Assembly (NCBI GenBank): GCA_030601745.1
Contig: JAUWBI010000004.1
Coordinates: forward strand, 1-64,000
DNA: 64,000 bases
Direction of reading: 5' to 3'
DNA from: Phycisphaerae bacterium
Lineage (GTDB): Bacteria > Planctomycetota > Phycisphaerae > Sedimentisphaerales > Anaerobacaceae
The first letter of the stretch is position 1, and each line of letters opens with the position of its first letter. The notes under the pieces are model-generated. The model saw only the letters and a list, made by a program, of their open reading frames with translations. It ran no database searches and was not told the origin of the DNA. Both the position numbers and the translations under genes were made by a program. Shown one piece after another: positions 22,406 to 31,605 of this stretch.

Positions 22406-23815
22406 ATGTCAGTGATATTTGAAAGTAAGGACTCGGTCTTTTTTGTCGGTGGCCGAGGGACAAAGGCCGGTACTGCCAATGCTGGCGGTTGCACACAGAC
22501 CTTCTGGGGCAGTAGCCAGAATCTGGCTGATGTGATGAAGGATAATGGACAGACACAGGGTTATTGCGATGGTGCATTGATTACGAACAATGGCAATAAC
22601 AAGGTGCGAATATCAGGGGATGAAAATAATTTCGCAACTTGTAGCGCAGGGCTGGTGGCTTACATAGACTTTGATGCTACCTATCCTGATGGTCGATATG
22701 AGGTAATTGCTGTTGATGAAGGTGCTGACTGGATTGATATTGACCTTACTTATTCTGCCGATACTGCTTGTGAAATTTGGGTTGGCGGTGCTTTTGATAA
22801 GGCCCAGACTGCCTGGAATAATACGGATGCAACTCAGGGTTATAACGTTACGATTCATAGCAACAAAAGTCAATCCAAAACCAACGGCGATTTTGTAGCA
22901 TCTTGGTTGCTGGGAACGGCAGGTGGGAGTTTCACCAATAAATCATTCAAGCGTCTTTGTAGCTTTACCACACAGCCAGAGGACGGAGGGCAGATTACCT
23001 TTGACGGTGAAGATGATGCAGCATTTGGTACTGATGGGGGTATCAGGTTTAATGCTGCTATTGAAAATGTAATCTTTGAGAATGTGATTGTTAAAAATGC
23101 TCGTTTTAATTGGAAATTCACTTATGCAGATATATACAATGTTCGGTTGATAAACTGTGAAGGCAACAGCGGTACGCACACGGGCTTCTATCTAAGGTAC
23201 GGTAGAGGTCTGGTTCTGATTGATTGTAAAGCAGATGGCAACAGTCAACACGGATTTTCCTTGTATTCTAACAGTAGTACCGCGAATCATCTTTTGAAAA
23301 GATGTATCGCTTCTAATAACTTGCAAGGTGGTTTTAGCTATGTAGGTGGGTACAACGCAGATGTTCTTTTAGGGTGTTTGGCTTATGGTAACGGTGCCGA
23401 AGGTTTTCTGGTTAGTAGTCGTTTTGGTTTTGGTGCCGTAATGGATTGTGTCGCTTATGACAATGGTTCACACGGTTTTGAGTTTACAGGAAAGCAAGGC
23501 GTGGCTATCAACTGTATTGCTAAGGATAATGGAGGTTGGGGATTCAAGGGCGACTTGGCAGAGATGGCACCTTATGTTGCATACTGCTGTGCTCACGGTA
23601 ATAGTAGCGGCCAGTTTAACTTACCCGCTCCTTTGATTATGATGGGCAATGTCGAGGCAGACCCGCAATTTGTAGATGCAGCCAATGGTGATTTCAGACT
23701 AAAAGAATCTCCTCTCATCAATAAAGGCTTCCGAACCTTGGGCGGTGTTACAGAGGAAGGATATACAACCATCGGTGCGTGGCAGAGAATTTCTTATTTA
23801 CTTGGAATGAAATAA
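22406..23815 (+). CDS. right-handed beta-helix protein, probable tail spike
   Basis: 469 residues. From about 200 on it has repeating short strands with small and Asn residues ('IENVIFENVIVKNARF', 'VRLINCEGNSGTHTGFYLRYGRGLVLIDCKADGNSQHGFSL', 'LKRCIASNNLQGGFSYV'), typical of pectate-lyase-like parallel beta-helices. It ends with 'EADPQFVDAANGDFRLKESPLINKG', a signature planctomycete beta-helix cap. In phages such proteins act as receptor-binding or polysaccharide-depolymerising spikes. No catalytic triad can be assigned. Confidence 0.7.
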   Translation: MSVIFESKDSVFFVGGRGTKAGTANAGGCTQTFWGSSQNLADVMKDNGQTQGYCDGALITNNGNNKVRISGDENNFATCSAGLVAYIDFDATYPDGRYEVIAVDEGADWIDIDLTYSADTACEIWVGGAFDKAQTAWNNTDATQGYNVTIHSNKSQSKTNGDFVASWLLGTAGGSFTNKSFKRLCSFTTQPEDGGQITFDGEDDAAFGTDGGIRFNAAIENVIFENVIVKNARFNWKFTYADIYNVRLINCEGNSGTHTGFYLRYGRGLVLIDCKADGNSQHGFSLYSNSSTANHLLKRCIASNNLQGGFSYVGGYNADVLLGCLAYGNGAEGFLVSSRFGFGAVMDCVAYDNGSHGFEFTGKQGVAINCIAKDNGGWGFKGDLAEMAPYVAYCCAHGNSSGQFNLPAPLIMMGNVEADPQFVDAANGDFRLKESPLINKGFRTLGGVTEEGYTTIGAWQRISYLLGMK

Positions 23816-24447
23816 TGAACGATGTCATTTTCATAAAAAAAGGCAGTACGGACGTAACCATTCAGGTCAAGCTGCGGGACGCCTACAATGGCTCTCTCAA
23901 GACCGGCGTTACGATAACCGACCTCGACCTTTATTATATTCGGGTAGAAACCGACAACGATGTAACCATTAGTGCTAAAGCGGATTTGACAGCGCTTGCT
24001 TCTCTTACAGATGCACACGCTGACAATAAGGCATACGAAATAGGGCAGGGCTATTATAGATTAGATATTCCCGATGCGGCGTTTGCAACAGGGGCGGTGA
24101 GCGGGACGTTAGTAATAGTGGATGGAGCTACCTCTCCGGCGGTACTTACTACAACGGTGGATTTTCAGCTTGTTGACCATATTTTATTCACGGCGGGGGC
24201 AATCGAAGTACCTTATACAATGTACACCGATGAGGATGCCGAAACCGGCCCGATAGAAGGGGTAGAGATATTTATAACAACGGATTCGGCGGGCAATAAT
24301 GTTATCTGGTCGGGGACAACGGATGCTTTAGGTGTATTAAGGGAATCGGGCGGCAGCAAGCCTTGGCTGGATAGGGGGACTTACTATTTCTTTAGAAAAA
24401 AGAGTGGATACCAATTTACGAATCCAGACTCGGAGACGATTTCGTAG
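23815..24447 (+). CDS. virion structural protein with Ig-like domains
   Basis: 210 residues from ATG 23815, overlapping the previous stop (TAATG). 'MNDVIFIKKGSTDVTIQVKLRDAYNGSLKTGVT' resembles the N-terminal domain of baseplate-type beta-sandwich proteins. The C-terminal half ('PIEGVEIFITTDSAGNNVIWSGTTDALGVLRES...GTYYFFRKKSGY') resembles carboxypeptidase-regulatory/Ig-like folds. Function unproven. Confidence 0.5.
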   Translation: MNDVIFIKKGSTDVTIQVKLRDAYNGSLKTGVTITDLDLYYIRVETDNDVTISAKADLTALASLTDAHADNKAYEIGQGYYRLDIPDAAFATGAVSGTLVIVDGATSPAVLTTTVDFQLVDHILFTAGAIEVPYTMYTDEDAETGPIEGVEIFITTDSAGNNVIWSGTTDALGVLRESGGSKPWLDRGTYYFFRKKSGYQFTNPDSETIS

Positions 24448-24456
24448 GAGTTTATT

Positions 24457-25191
24457 ATGGCATACAAAGGCGAAGGGACAGCAACGTCTGTTGGTGGTTC
24501 GACCTTATCCGACTTAAAGGATATATGTAAATATCACGGTTGGCACGATACGACAACTGCTGGCCTTGCGGCATTAACGAATTTTATCAATCGTACTTTA
24601 CAGATTCTATCACGGCTCGGCCCCTGGCCGGAATATCACAAACGGGATGGTACGATTAGCGTAGTTGCCGACGACGAGGATTACACGCTGTCGGAATCAA
24701 ATATACAGCAATTAGGAAATATAGTCCGCGCCAATTGGACTACGCCGTTGGAAATAATTGTAGGGGGCCTTGACGAATGGTTGTTGAAAGTCAAGTCAAC
24801 TGGTGCAACCGGCAAGCCAACGGAATACGCTATTCGCAAATCAGTGAATAATTCAGGCGAAATTATAACCGAAGTCCTCGTCTATCCGAAACCAACGGAT
24901 TCAGAGACGCTCTATTATTGCTATCGGCTACTCCCTACGAAACTCGTAAATGACAGTGATGTTTGTGATTGGCCGGATAGCAGGTTATGGCTATTGGACG
25001 AGGCGTTGAGTGTTCGTATCAATTCAGCCAATAGGGACATTAGGGGTGTGGCACTTGAAGGCGCCGACTTTATGGCGAATGTTCGATTAGCTTTATCGGA
25101 TACGAGAACGAGCTATATGCCGTTACCAATAGAACCTCTTATCGACAAGAGGCACAGAAGTATAAGAGAAATACCAATACAAACTATTTAA
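24457..25191 (+). CDS. probable head-to-tail adaptor
   Basis: 244 residues; AGGAG before ATG. 'LSDLKDICKYHGWHDTTTAGLAALTNFINRTLQILSRLGPWPEY' is the helical start typical of adaptors (short helix bundle, then 'W...'). It continues with a beta domain and C-terminal helices ('RLWLLDEALSVRINSANRDI'). Position before the tail tube proteins supports a connector role below the portal. Confidence 0.55.
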   Translation: MAYKGEGTATSVGGSTLSDLKDICKYHGWHDTTTAGLAALTNFINRTLQILSRLGPWPEYHKRDGTISVVADDEDYTLSESNIQQLGNIVRANWTTPLEIIVGGLDEWLLKVKSTGATGKPTEYAIRKSVNNSGEIITEVLVYPKPTDSETLYYCYRLLPTKLVNDSDVCDWPDSRLWLLDEALSVRINSANRDIRGVALEGADFMANVRLALSDTRTSYMPLPIEPLIDKRHRSIREIPIQTI

Positions 25192-25201
25192 GGAGAGTAA
25201 A

Positions 25202-25582
25202 ATGGCTGCAAAGGCATCCGTAAATATTACAGTAACAGTTTCGGGATTAGGGAAAGCCACCTACACTTTGCCCATAAGTTTCACAGGTACTGTTCCCACA
25301 GTAGTTACCCCTCAATATAGACTACTTGCTGCCGGTGCTGACGAGGCATTGCCTTTGGGTGATATTACTGCGGTAGAGGGGGTTTTGATTATCGCTTCCG
25401 TCTGTAATGATGGGGCAATAGAGGTCGATACTTCTTATGAAGCCGCTTTTAATGCGGAGCTAACAATGGCCGAGGGCGAGGCGCAGTATATTAAGATTGC
25501 CGATGATGCCAAACCGATTCACGTTAAAAACGCCGATGATGCGGCTGGTGCGTATGAATACCTTTTGTTTGGAACCGCATAA
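25202..25582 (+). CDS. hypothetical virion protein
   Basis: 126 residues, AAGGAGAG before ATG, Ala/Val/Thr-rich beta protein ('ASVNITVTVSGLGKATYTLPISFTGTVPTVV'). Coupled to the following tail gene (TAATG). Probably structural; family unknown. Confidence 0.5.
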   Translation: MAAKASVNITVTVSGLGKATYTLPISFTGTVPTVVTPQYRLLAAGADEALPLGDITAVEGVLIIASVCNDGAIEVDTSYEAAFNAELTMAEGEAQYIKIADDAKPIHVKNADDAAGAYEYLLFGTA

Positions 25583-27345
25583 TGGCAATTATTTCAGAAC
25601 GAGTCGATACTTTTCTCGGCCTGAACAATATGCTCAATCCTGCCAGCGCCGAGTACAGAGAAGGTATGGCCTGGCGGAGTAAGGATGCCCGCATAGATGA
25701 GAGCGGTCTATGGTCGCCACGGCGGTCGCTGGCTGGCTGTTCAAGCCCGCCTGGGTTATTGACTGCCTGGGGTGGTGGTAATCACTTTAAGAATTTAGCG
25801 GTAGAAAATACGGACAAGATTATTACCGGCCTTGGAACTACCGAATGTGTGGATACGGGGCCGAACGGATTTCTTTATGGAACTACCGGCTCTGGTACGG
25901 TTAAAAGGCAGGATGCGGGTGGCGATAAGACCGAATGCGAAACATATACCCCACCTACTGGATTCAGTGTGGCGGAAACAGATGGTGCAAGTAGCAGAGC
26001 CGAAAATGGTACGTATTACTATATGTGCACCTACTTTGATAATATCTACAAAAGAGAAAGTCTGCCCTCAATAGTTGATAGCGTAGAAATAGACCACGAT
26101 GCCGGAACGAAAGACTGTGTAACAATAACATATCCAGCCGCATCGAGCGATGTAAGGGTTCGCATTTACAGAACACTTCGTATCTGTCCCGCCGAGGGTG
26201 TTTATAACACTACGAATAAATTTTACTTCGTAGCTGAGAAAACCAGCGGAACCACTCACGTTGATTATATGCACGATGATGATATTCGTGATACCGAATA
26301 CGAGGGTCGTGGTACAGCCCCACCAACGGCAGTAGATTATCTGGCAGGTTACAATAACAGGGTGCTCTACTTCAAAGGCAATACCGTTTATTGGTCAAGC
26401 GCAGGACAGCCTGACGAGGTAGCTACTGATTATAAAATTACTTATAAACAAAAAAATGGTTCACCAGAGGATACCGTTGATTGCAAAGCCAAATTAAGTC
26501 TCGGCGTTTACGGTGAGGCGAAATTTGAAATAACGGAACTGGCTGGCCAGAAGATATTAGCTGGAATGGTAAGGAACGGAAAACTCTGGCTATGGACTGC
26601 CTCGATGACCGGATACCTAAAAGCCACTAACAGATTAGAGGGATACAGATTTACAACAGTCAGGAAAGGTATTGGTGTTACCAGTGATAAAGTCCTTGCC
26701 TTTACCCCTTATGGTATATTCGGCGCAGACCGGCAAGGGATGTGGCTGTTGGATAATGCCGACAGGATATACCGATTGAGTGAGTCAGCAATAGATATAT
26801 ACGCTGGACAAGATACGACCTTTACCCAGTCGGCCATAACAAACAGTTTTGGCGTCTGGATACCTATTCTTAACGAATATTGGTGGAGTGTAAGTAATGT
26901 TCAGATAGTTTTTCAAGCCAATAGAGGTATATTCGCGGGGCCTTATACATACGGAATTTCAGGTGGCACGAGTTTCGTATCGTCCGGCGGTGCACAGGCA
27001 TATTTAACTGGCGGCCAGACTCCTCATACAACGACTTTAGATACGGCCACTACGCAATACCTGGAGTTCTGGTTCGGCCAATCGAAACCGGCAATGATAA
27101 AGGATACGCTCGAAGTTGAGATAACGCATCCTGATTATACGGGCACTGCAAGCGCAACCGTTTACCAAAACTCCATACCTTCGGAGACGGGAGCTACGTC
27201 GGGAGGCGCTGTCGCTTATAACGATAAGCATATTGGCAAAGTCGGCGGTGTCGGTAGTGGTAGATTATTTAAGGTAAAACTTACTATGTCTTCCGGCAGG
27301 AAGATGGCAACAATAAATTACAAATATGAAATTGTTGAGGATTAA
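25582..27345 (+). CDS. tail protein, paralogue 1
   Basis: 587 residues, beta-rich. It shares with the product of 27491-29218 a common plan: 'LNNMLNPASAEYREGMAW', 'GTYYYMCTYFDNIYKRESLPS', 'NNRVLYFKGNTVYWSSAGQPDEV', 'LEFWFGQSKPAMIKDTLEVEI' and 'VYQNSIPSETGA'. Repeated WxxS and YW...W segments suggest a beta-propeller-like tail-tube or nozzle protein of short-tailed phages. Coupled to the gene before it. Role inferred from position between adaptor and late genes. Confidence 0.55.
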   Translation: MAIISERVDTFLGLNNMLNPASAEYREGMAWRSKDARIDESGLWSPRRSLAGCSSPPGLLTAWGGGNHFKNLAVENTDKIITGLGTTECVDTGPNGFLYGTTGSGTVKRQDAGGDKTECETYTPPTGFSVAETDGASSRAENGTYYYMCTYFDNIYKRESLPSIVDSVEIDHDAGTKDCVTITYPAASSDVRVRIYRTLRICPAEGVYNTTNKFYFVAEKTSGTTHVDYMHDDDIRDTEYEGRGTAPPTAVDYLAGYNNRVLYFKGNTVYWSSAGQPDEVATDYKITYKQKNGSPEDTVDCKAKLSLGVYGEAKFEITELAGQKILAGMVRNGKLWLWTASMTGYLKATNRLEGYRFTTVRKGIGVTSDKVLAFTPYGIFGADRQGMWLLDNADRIYRLSESAIDIYAGQDTTFTQSAITNSFGVWIPILNEYWWSVSNVQIVFQANRGIFAGPYTYGISGGTSFVSSGGAQAYLTGGQTPHTTTLDTATTQYLEFWFGQSKPAMIKDTLEVEITHPDYTGTASATVYQNSIPSETGATSGGAVAYNDKHIGKVGGVGSGRLFKVKLTMSSGRKMATINYKYEIVED

Positions 27346-27347
27346 CT

Positions 27348-27491
27348 ATGGGAGCTTGGACGGAAATACCAAAAAGGCCAAACGATAAGGAACGAACTGT
27401 CGCTGACAAAAAGGGCACCGGCGAAGAGGGCGAAACCGAAGATGCCCGCGAAGAATTGAGACGGGAAACAATGCCATACGAGGAGTCATAA
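27348..27491 (+). CDS. small charged protein between the tail paralogues
   Basis: 47 residues (MGAWTEIPKRPNDKERTVAD...), highly charged. Its stop overlaps the start of the next gene (TAATG) and its ATG is two bases after the previous stop, so it is very probably translated. Function unknown. Confidence 0.6.
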   Translation: MGAWTEIPKRPNDKERTVADKKGTGEEGETEDAREELRRETMPYEES

Positions 27492-29218
27492 TGGGAAAAA
27501 TCAATCAGATAGTCAATATAGCAAGGGGCCTTAACAACGCTATTAACCCAACATCACCGCTTTACAAGGAAGGTCTGGCTTATGTATCGGATAACAGCCG
27601 AATCAGTATTGACGCAACGTGGGTCAAGTCGCCGAGTAAGGGAACGAATAACGGTACTGTACCTACTTCTGACAACAAAGTGAGAGGGCCTAACGGAATA
27701 GTTTACGAGGTTACTAATAGCGTATTATCAGGCGGCGGCGTAGCTATAACACTTACGCCCATTTTTTCAAGTGTTATTACATCAACGAAGGCGGGGACAA
27801 GGCAGAAATCGGGTATCTACTACTATATGTGTACGGCCTGGGATAATACCAATAAAAGAGAGTCCCTGCCCTCGAATGTAAAAGAGCATTGGGTGAATAA
27901 GAAATATGACGAGAACGATACCCGTGTCGCCGATGTGCCAAAACTTGTCGGCTCTGCCGGCGCTGGAGATACCGTCAGATGGTACAGGTCAAGATGTATC
28001 GAAGTGGAAAAAGGCGATACGCAGCAGCTAACTGAAATTGCGCCGCCTACGGAGTTCTATTATCTCGGAGAAGGTACAACATTCTATGATTATGCCGGCG
28101 ATGCCGAAATTGCAAGAGAGGATAATTTATACACCGGTCGAGGAAGCACACCGCCCAGCGACCCTGAAGCCATTGGTAAATTTGAAGGCCGAATGTTTTA
28201 CTTCAAGGGTAATGTGGCTTACTGGTCGAGTGCGGGCAGGCCGGAAGAAGTACCCCAGAATTATACCTTAACCATAGTGCCTACTTATAGTCTCGGTCAT
28301 TGGAATGTAGATAACGTACTTGTAGCCGGTGGCGGGGCCAGCATAACCCTTACCCAAAAACCCCGACTGGATGGTGGTTTGTATTCGGAGGCCAAAATGA
28401 CTATGCCGGAACTAACCGGCAAGACGGTCGAAAGGGCTGAATCAATAGGCGGCAAGCTATGGGTCTGGACTACCACTTCCGCAGGTTACATCGTAGCCAC
28501 TGGCGGTTATGAGGGCTATAAATATATTCACGTTTCGGACGATTGCGGTTTGGTAACTCCCTGGTGTCTTATTAAGAGTCCTTACGGTGTTTTCGGCGCC
28601 GACAGCAAAGGCGTTTGGCAGCTTGGCGAAATTCCGAAAAGGATAAGCAGTGGCGTTATCGATATAGCCACTTCGGGAAAAAGTACATACGTTAGTAGTG
28701 CCGCTTCGAGCTTTGGCTGCTGGTGTTCTGATTTGAATGAGTATTGGTGGAAGGCAACGGCCAGTCTCATCATAGTTTATCAGGCGGACAAAGGTCTGTT
28801 CGCAGGGCCTTATAAAGATAACGGAGCAACTGCGATTACCAATAAAGTAGAACTAATTGACGGAATGTATCAATGTTATTTTACGAGCACTACGGCGGCG
28901 GGAGCGCAGACTCTAAAGTTCTGGTTGGGTCAATCGTCTCTTAACAATGTCAAGGATGCTCTTGATATTGAGGTCATTTATAATGGCAATGACGGTACGG
29001 TTACTGCCAAGACTTATCAGAACTCCATAGCTTCCGAGACGGGCGCAAAGGCAAGCGGGGACTGTTCCCATACTACCAACGTAGGGATAATTCATCCGCC
29101 CCATTCCGGCAGGTTCTTTGAGGTTGTATTAACTATTCCTTCAGGAACTACCGCTCCCGTAGCGGCTATAAACTATTCGGCCAATGCCCTGACCAGGTTG
29201 GAAAGGGGGTTTAGATAA
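27491..29218 (+). CDS. tail protein, paralogue 2
   Basis: 575 residues, related along its whole length to the product of 25582-27345: 'LNNAINPTSPLYKEGLAY', 'GIYYYMCTAWDNTNKRESLPS', 'EGRMFYFKGNVAYWSSAGRPEEV', 'LKFWLGQSSLNNVKDALDIEV', 'TYQNSIASETGA'. The pair looks like a tandem gene duplication with divergence. Probable stacked tail-tube or nozzle subunits. Confidence 0.55.
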   Translation: MGKINQIVNIARGLNNAINPTSPLYKEGLAYVSDNSRISIDATWVKSPSKGTNNGTVPTSDNKVRGPNGIVYEVTNSVLSGGGVAITLTPIFSSVITSTKAGTRQKSGIYYYMCTAWDNTNKRESLPSNVKEHWVNKKYDENDTRVADVPKLVGSAGAGDTVRWYRSRCIEVEKGDTQQLTEIAPPTEFYYLGEGTTFYDYAGDAEIAREDNLYTGRGSTPPSDPEAIGKFEGRMFYFKGNVAYWSSAGRPEEVPQNYTLTIVPTYSLGHWNVDNVLVAGGGASITLTQKPRLDGGLYSEAKMTMPELTGKTVERAESIGGKLWVWTTTSAGYIVATGGYEGYKYIHVSDDCGLVTPWCLIKSPYGVFGADSKGVWQLGEIPKRISSGVIDIATSGKSTYVSSAASSFGCWCSDLNEYWWKATASLIIVYQADKGLFAGPYKDNGATAITNKVELIDGMYQCYFTSTTAAGAQTLKFWLGQSSLNNVKDALDIEVIYNGNDGTVTAKTYQNSIASETGAKASGDCSHTTNVGIIHPPHSGRFFEVVLTIPSGTTAPVAAINYSANALTRLERGFR

Positions 29219-29970
29219 TGGCAGAAACTGGTAGTATTGTCGGCCCGCTGCCGGAACCTATCGAATCTATCGATAAGTACGCTCCTTTATTGGAAAAGAT
29301 ACGAGCGATGATGAACGAAGCCATAGCTGAAGCATCCGAAGAATATCGGTACGAGAATCCATCGGAGATTTATGAGATTATCAATCAATATTTTAAGCAA
29401 AATGTCAATGTTGGTGCCAAAAGTTACTTCAGTAATATAGTGAAACCTTTATTTGATAGTATAAATGTTCGGCAGGCAAGAACAAGGAGTGCGGCAGGTT
29501 CTTCCCAAACTATTCAGGTTAATTTGTTTGACAATCTCGGTAATGAAATTACAACGGGAGCGGGTTCTAATATAACTGTTTATTGTAATACAGGAGGAGA
29601 TAATCTGGACGTTTCAGTACCTCTTTTGACGAATGACCAGGATTTTATGGTTGTTTATAAGGCGGGGACGGGGAAATGGTGGTGTATTGATTCTTTTAAT
29701 GTGGGCCAAACTGCAAAAGCGTGGGTACAGATAACTCCTGGTGCGGTTACATCCGTATCTTGTTGGTTTAGTGAGACTGATGGTTCGGGGCAAACAATTT
29801 CTGTCCCTATCAATATTATCGGCGGTGGAAATTTGAACGCCGCTGTGCCTCGCCTTGTAGATGGAAACCCAATAGTAGCTACCAAGTACAGAAAAGCGTC
29901 GGGAGGAATAGGGACAGTCTGGGCGTGTCCGAGTTTATTTATGGGTTCTAAGGCGTGTGCCTGTTCATAA
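29218..29970 (+). CDS. hypothetical virion protein
   Basis: 250 residues. The N-terminal 90 are helical ('LLEKIRAMMNEAIAEASEEYRYENPSEIYEIINQYF'), the rest a beta sandwich ('QTIQVNLFDNLGNEITTGAGSNITVYCN', 'SVSCWFSETDGSG'). Coupled to the tail gene by TAATG. Perhaps a tail tip or fibre component; no family recognised. Confidence 0.5.
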   Translation: MAETGSIVGPLPEPIESIDKYAPLLEKIRAMMNEAIAEASEEYRYENPSEIYEIINQYFKQNVNVGAKSYFSNIVKPLFDSINVRQARTRSAAGSSQTIQVNLFDNLGNEITTGAGSNITVYCNTGGDNLDVSVPLLTNDQDFMVVYKAGTGKWWCIDSFNVGQTAKAWVQITPGAVTSVSCWFSETDGSGQTISVPINIIGGGNLNAAVPRLVDGNPIVATKYRKASGGIGTVWACPSLFMGSKACACS

Positions 29971-29977
29971 GGATGAA

Positions 29978-30463
29978 ATGACAATGGGGCTAAAAGTACA
30001 AGAAGATGCCTCAGACGGCAACAAAATAAAAACTATACTTGACGGTGGTATAGTAAAGGTGCAGACGTATTATGAGTGTGCTGGAGGAGCTGGTATCTCT
30101 GTTACTTTTAGTGGGATAACTCATTGTGATGGACAACCTGCTTGGCCTTCCGACCCCAATAGAACTTTTAATAATTTCATTTTTGGTGGTGTAAGTGAAT
30201 ATGGTTACACTGGTGCTTGTGGTTATTATTGTACCAACGGAGATTGGCGATGTTTCTTTTCGTGGCACCCGGTTGAAAAGAAAGTTCGCATTCTTATAAG
30301 AGCAAATGTTTATCCACCTCTTTATTGGGTTTTTATAAAGCCGTTTTCGGACTCAGGGGACGACTCCAATCCTCTTCCTAACCAACTTGGAATAGGAGAT
30401 TGTAGTTCTTCGTATCGAGGTTATGGCGGTGAGGCGGCTTGGACTATTCCTGGAGGGTGGTAA
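29978..30463 (+). CDS. hypothetical virion protein
   Basis: 161 residues from ATG 29978, AAGGA just upstream; a longer GTG start at 29957 overlaps the previous gene. Beta-rich, Gly/Tyr/Cys-rich ('YECAGGAGISVTFSGI', 'SEYGYTGACGYYCTNGDWRCFF'). Overlaps the next gene by TAATG. Function unknown. Confidence 0.5.
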   Translation: MTMGLKVQEDASDGNKIKTILDGGIVKVQTYYECAGGAGISVTFSGITHCDGQPAWPSDPNRTFNNFIFGGVSEYGYTGACGYYCTNGDWRCFFSWHPVEKKVRILIRANVYPPLYWVFIKPFSDSGDDSNPLPNQLGIGDCSSSYRGYGGEAAWTIPGGW

Positions 30464-30681
30464 TGGGATGTAGATGTAAGGCAATTAAGAAACTCAAAAA
30501 TATAGCTCTCGGATACCGACGGCTTGCGGCAGGATTTACAACCGTATGGTCAAGAGAAAGAAGAGCGGAGTGTAATGAATGTAATAAACGAACCCCGCAC
30601 GATTGGTGTAAGGAGTGCTGGTGTTTTATTCCCGCGAAGATTTTAGTTGAAGATGAACATTGTAAGTTAGGGAAATGGTAA
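30463..30681 (+). CDS. Cys-rich zinc protein, DUF6171-like
   Basis: 72 residues from ATG 30463. 'RRAECNECNKRTPHDWCKECWCFIPAKILVEDEHCKLGKW' has paired Cys and ends in the 'C.C.FI.AK......C.LGKW' pattern common in small phage structural-region proteins. Likely a zinc ribbon. Coupled to the previous gene. Confidence 0.6.
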   Translation: MGCRCKAIKKLKNIALGYRRLAAGFTTVWSRERRAECNECNKRTPHDWCKECWCFIPAKILVEDEHCKLGKW

Positions 30682-30682
30682 A

Positions 30683-31594
30683 ATGGCTTATAATAGAAGT
30701 TGGCGTGATATATTTGGCGGTGAAGATGATTGGGGGCGCCCTACCGTAACAAAAAGAAGATTTGTTAGGTTTCCAAAAAGAGAACTCGACCCCTATGGCT
30801 ATAAGTATATGGGTATGAGAGGAGGCCCTGGCGGTGCTATCCCTTACTACGCTCAAGGCGAATGGGAAGAGGACGAGGAGCCGTATTATTCCCCTTACGA
30901 TATTCTTAATCAGATGAGAAGGCGCCTCGAATCCCAGCCAGTAAAATATATTACTGACCCCAAAACTGGCAAGGTTATGGCAGAAAAGTCAATGCCGAGA
31001 TTTGAATTGCCCGAAGAAATGGCAGGGATGTATCCGCATTTACAGAGATACTTTGGAGAAGGGAAAGACCTTACCGCTCGATGGGTATTACCTAAAGGTG
31101 CTCTGACCGGCCCGAAAATGATAACCCGACAAGCACCGGCGACAGACCCTATGAGACAGATGGGTTATCAGGCGGGAGTTAGCGGTTTAGGAACCAGCGT
31201 AAGTACGGTAAGTCCCCAGACTTTCTGGCCTGGCAGCTCTTTCAAAGTACCCTGGCGGCAGCCAGGAGCGGCCACTTATGCAGAGCGAGGATTAGGTGGG
31301 ATAAGCAGGGGACGCTTCGGTGCTATGGCGGAGCCGGTATTCGGTGCCACGATAGATTACACTACTGGCGAATGGCGTTTACCCCCCGCCGGCGGTGGAG
31401 TGAGGAGCCAGATGCGTTCACAACCTTACGGTCTGTTTGAAAAGAGATTCAAAACACCGCCTGGTGTTGGACAAATGCCACGTATCGGTGCTTATCAATA
31501 TCCCCGCTTCCAACCGTATCCAAGTATCGACCCTTATGATTTGTATCAGCAGAGACGAAGGCGCAAAAAGATGTATGAAGATGAGTATTATTAA
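30683..31594 (+). CDS. hypothetical late protein, Arg/Gly/Pro/Tyr-rich
   Basis: 303 residues. Low-complexity composition rich in Tyr, Pro, Gly, Arg ('KYMGMRGGPGGAIPYYAQGEWEEDEEPYYSPYDIL', 'QYPRFQPYPSIDPYDLYQQRRRRKK'). No domain recognised. Located just before the two large genes probably encoding ejected virion proteins, it may be an internal virion protein or assembly factor. Confidence 0.45.
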   Translation: MAYNRSWRDIFGGEDDWGRPTVTKRRFVRFPKRELDPYGYKYMGMRGGPGGAIPYYAQGEWEEDEEPYYSPYDILNQMRRRLESQPVKYITDPKTGKVMAEKSMPRFELPEEMAGMYPHLQRYFGEGKDLTARWVLPKGALTGPKMITRQAPATDPMRQMGYQAGVSGLGTSVSTVSPQTFWPGSSFKVPWRQPGAATYAERGLGGISRGRFGAMAEPVFGATIDYTTGEWRLPPAGGGVRSQMRSQPYGLFEKRFKTPPGVGQMPRIGAYQYPRFQPYPSIDPYDLYQQRRRRKKMYEDEYY

Positions 31595-31605
31595 AGGATA
31601 ACATT

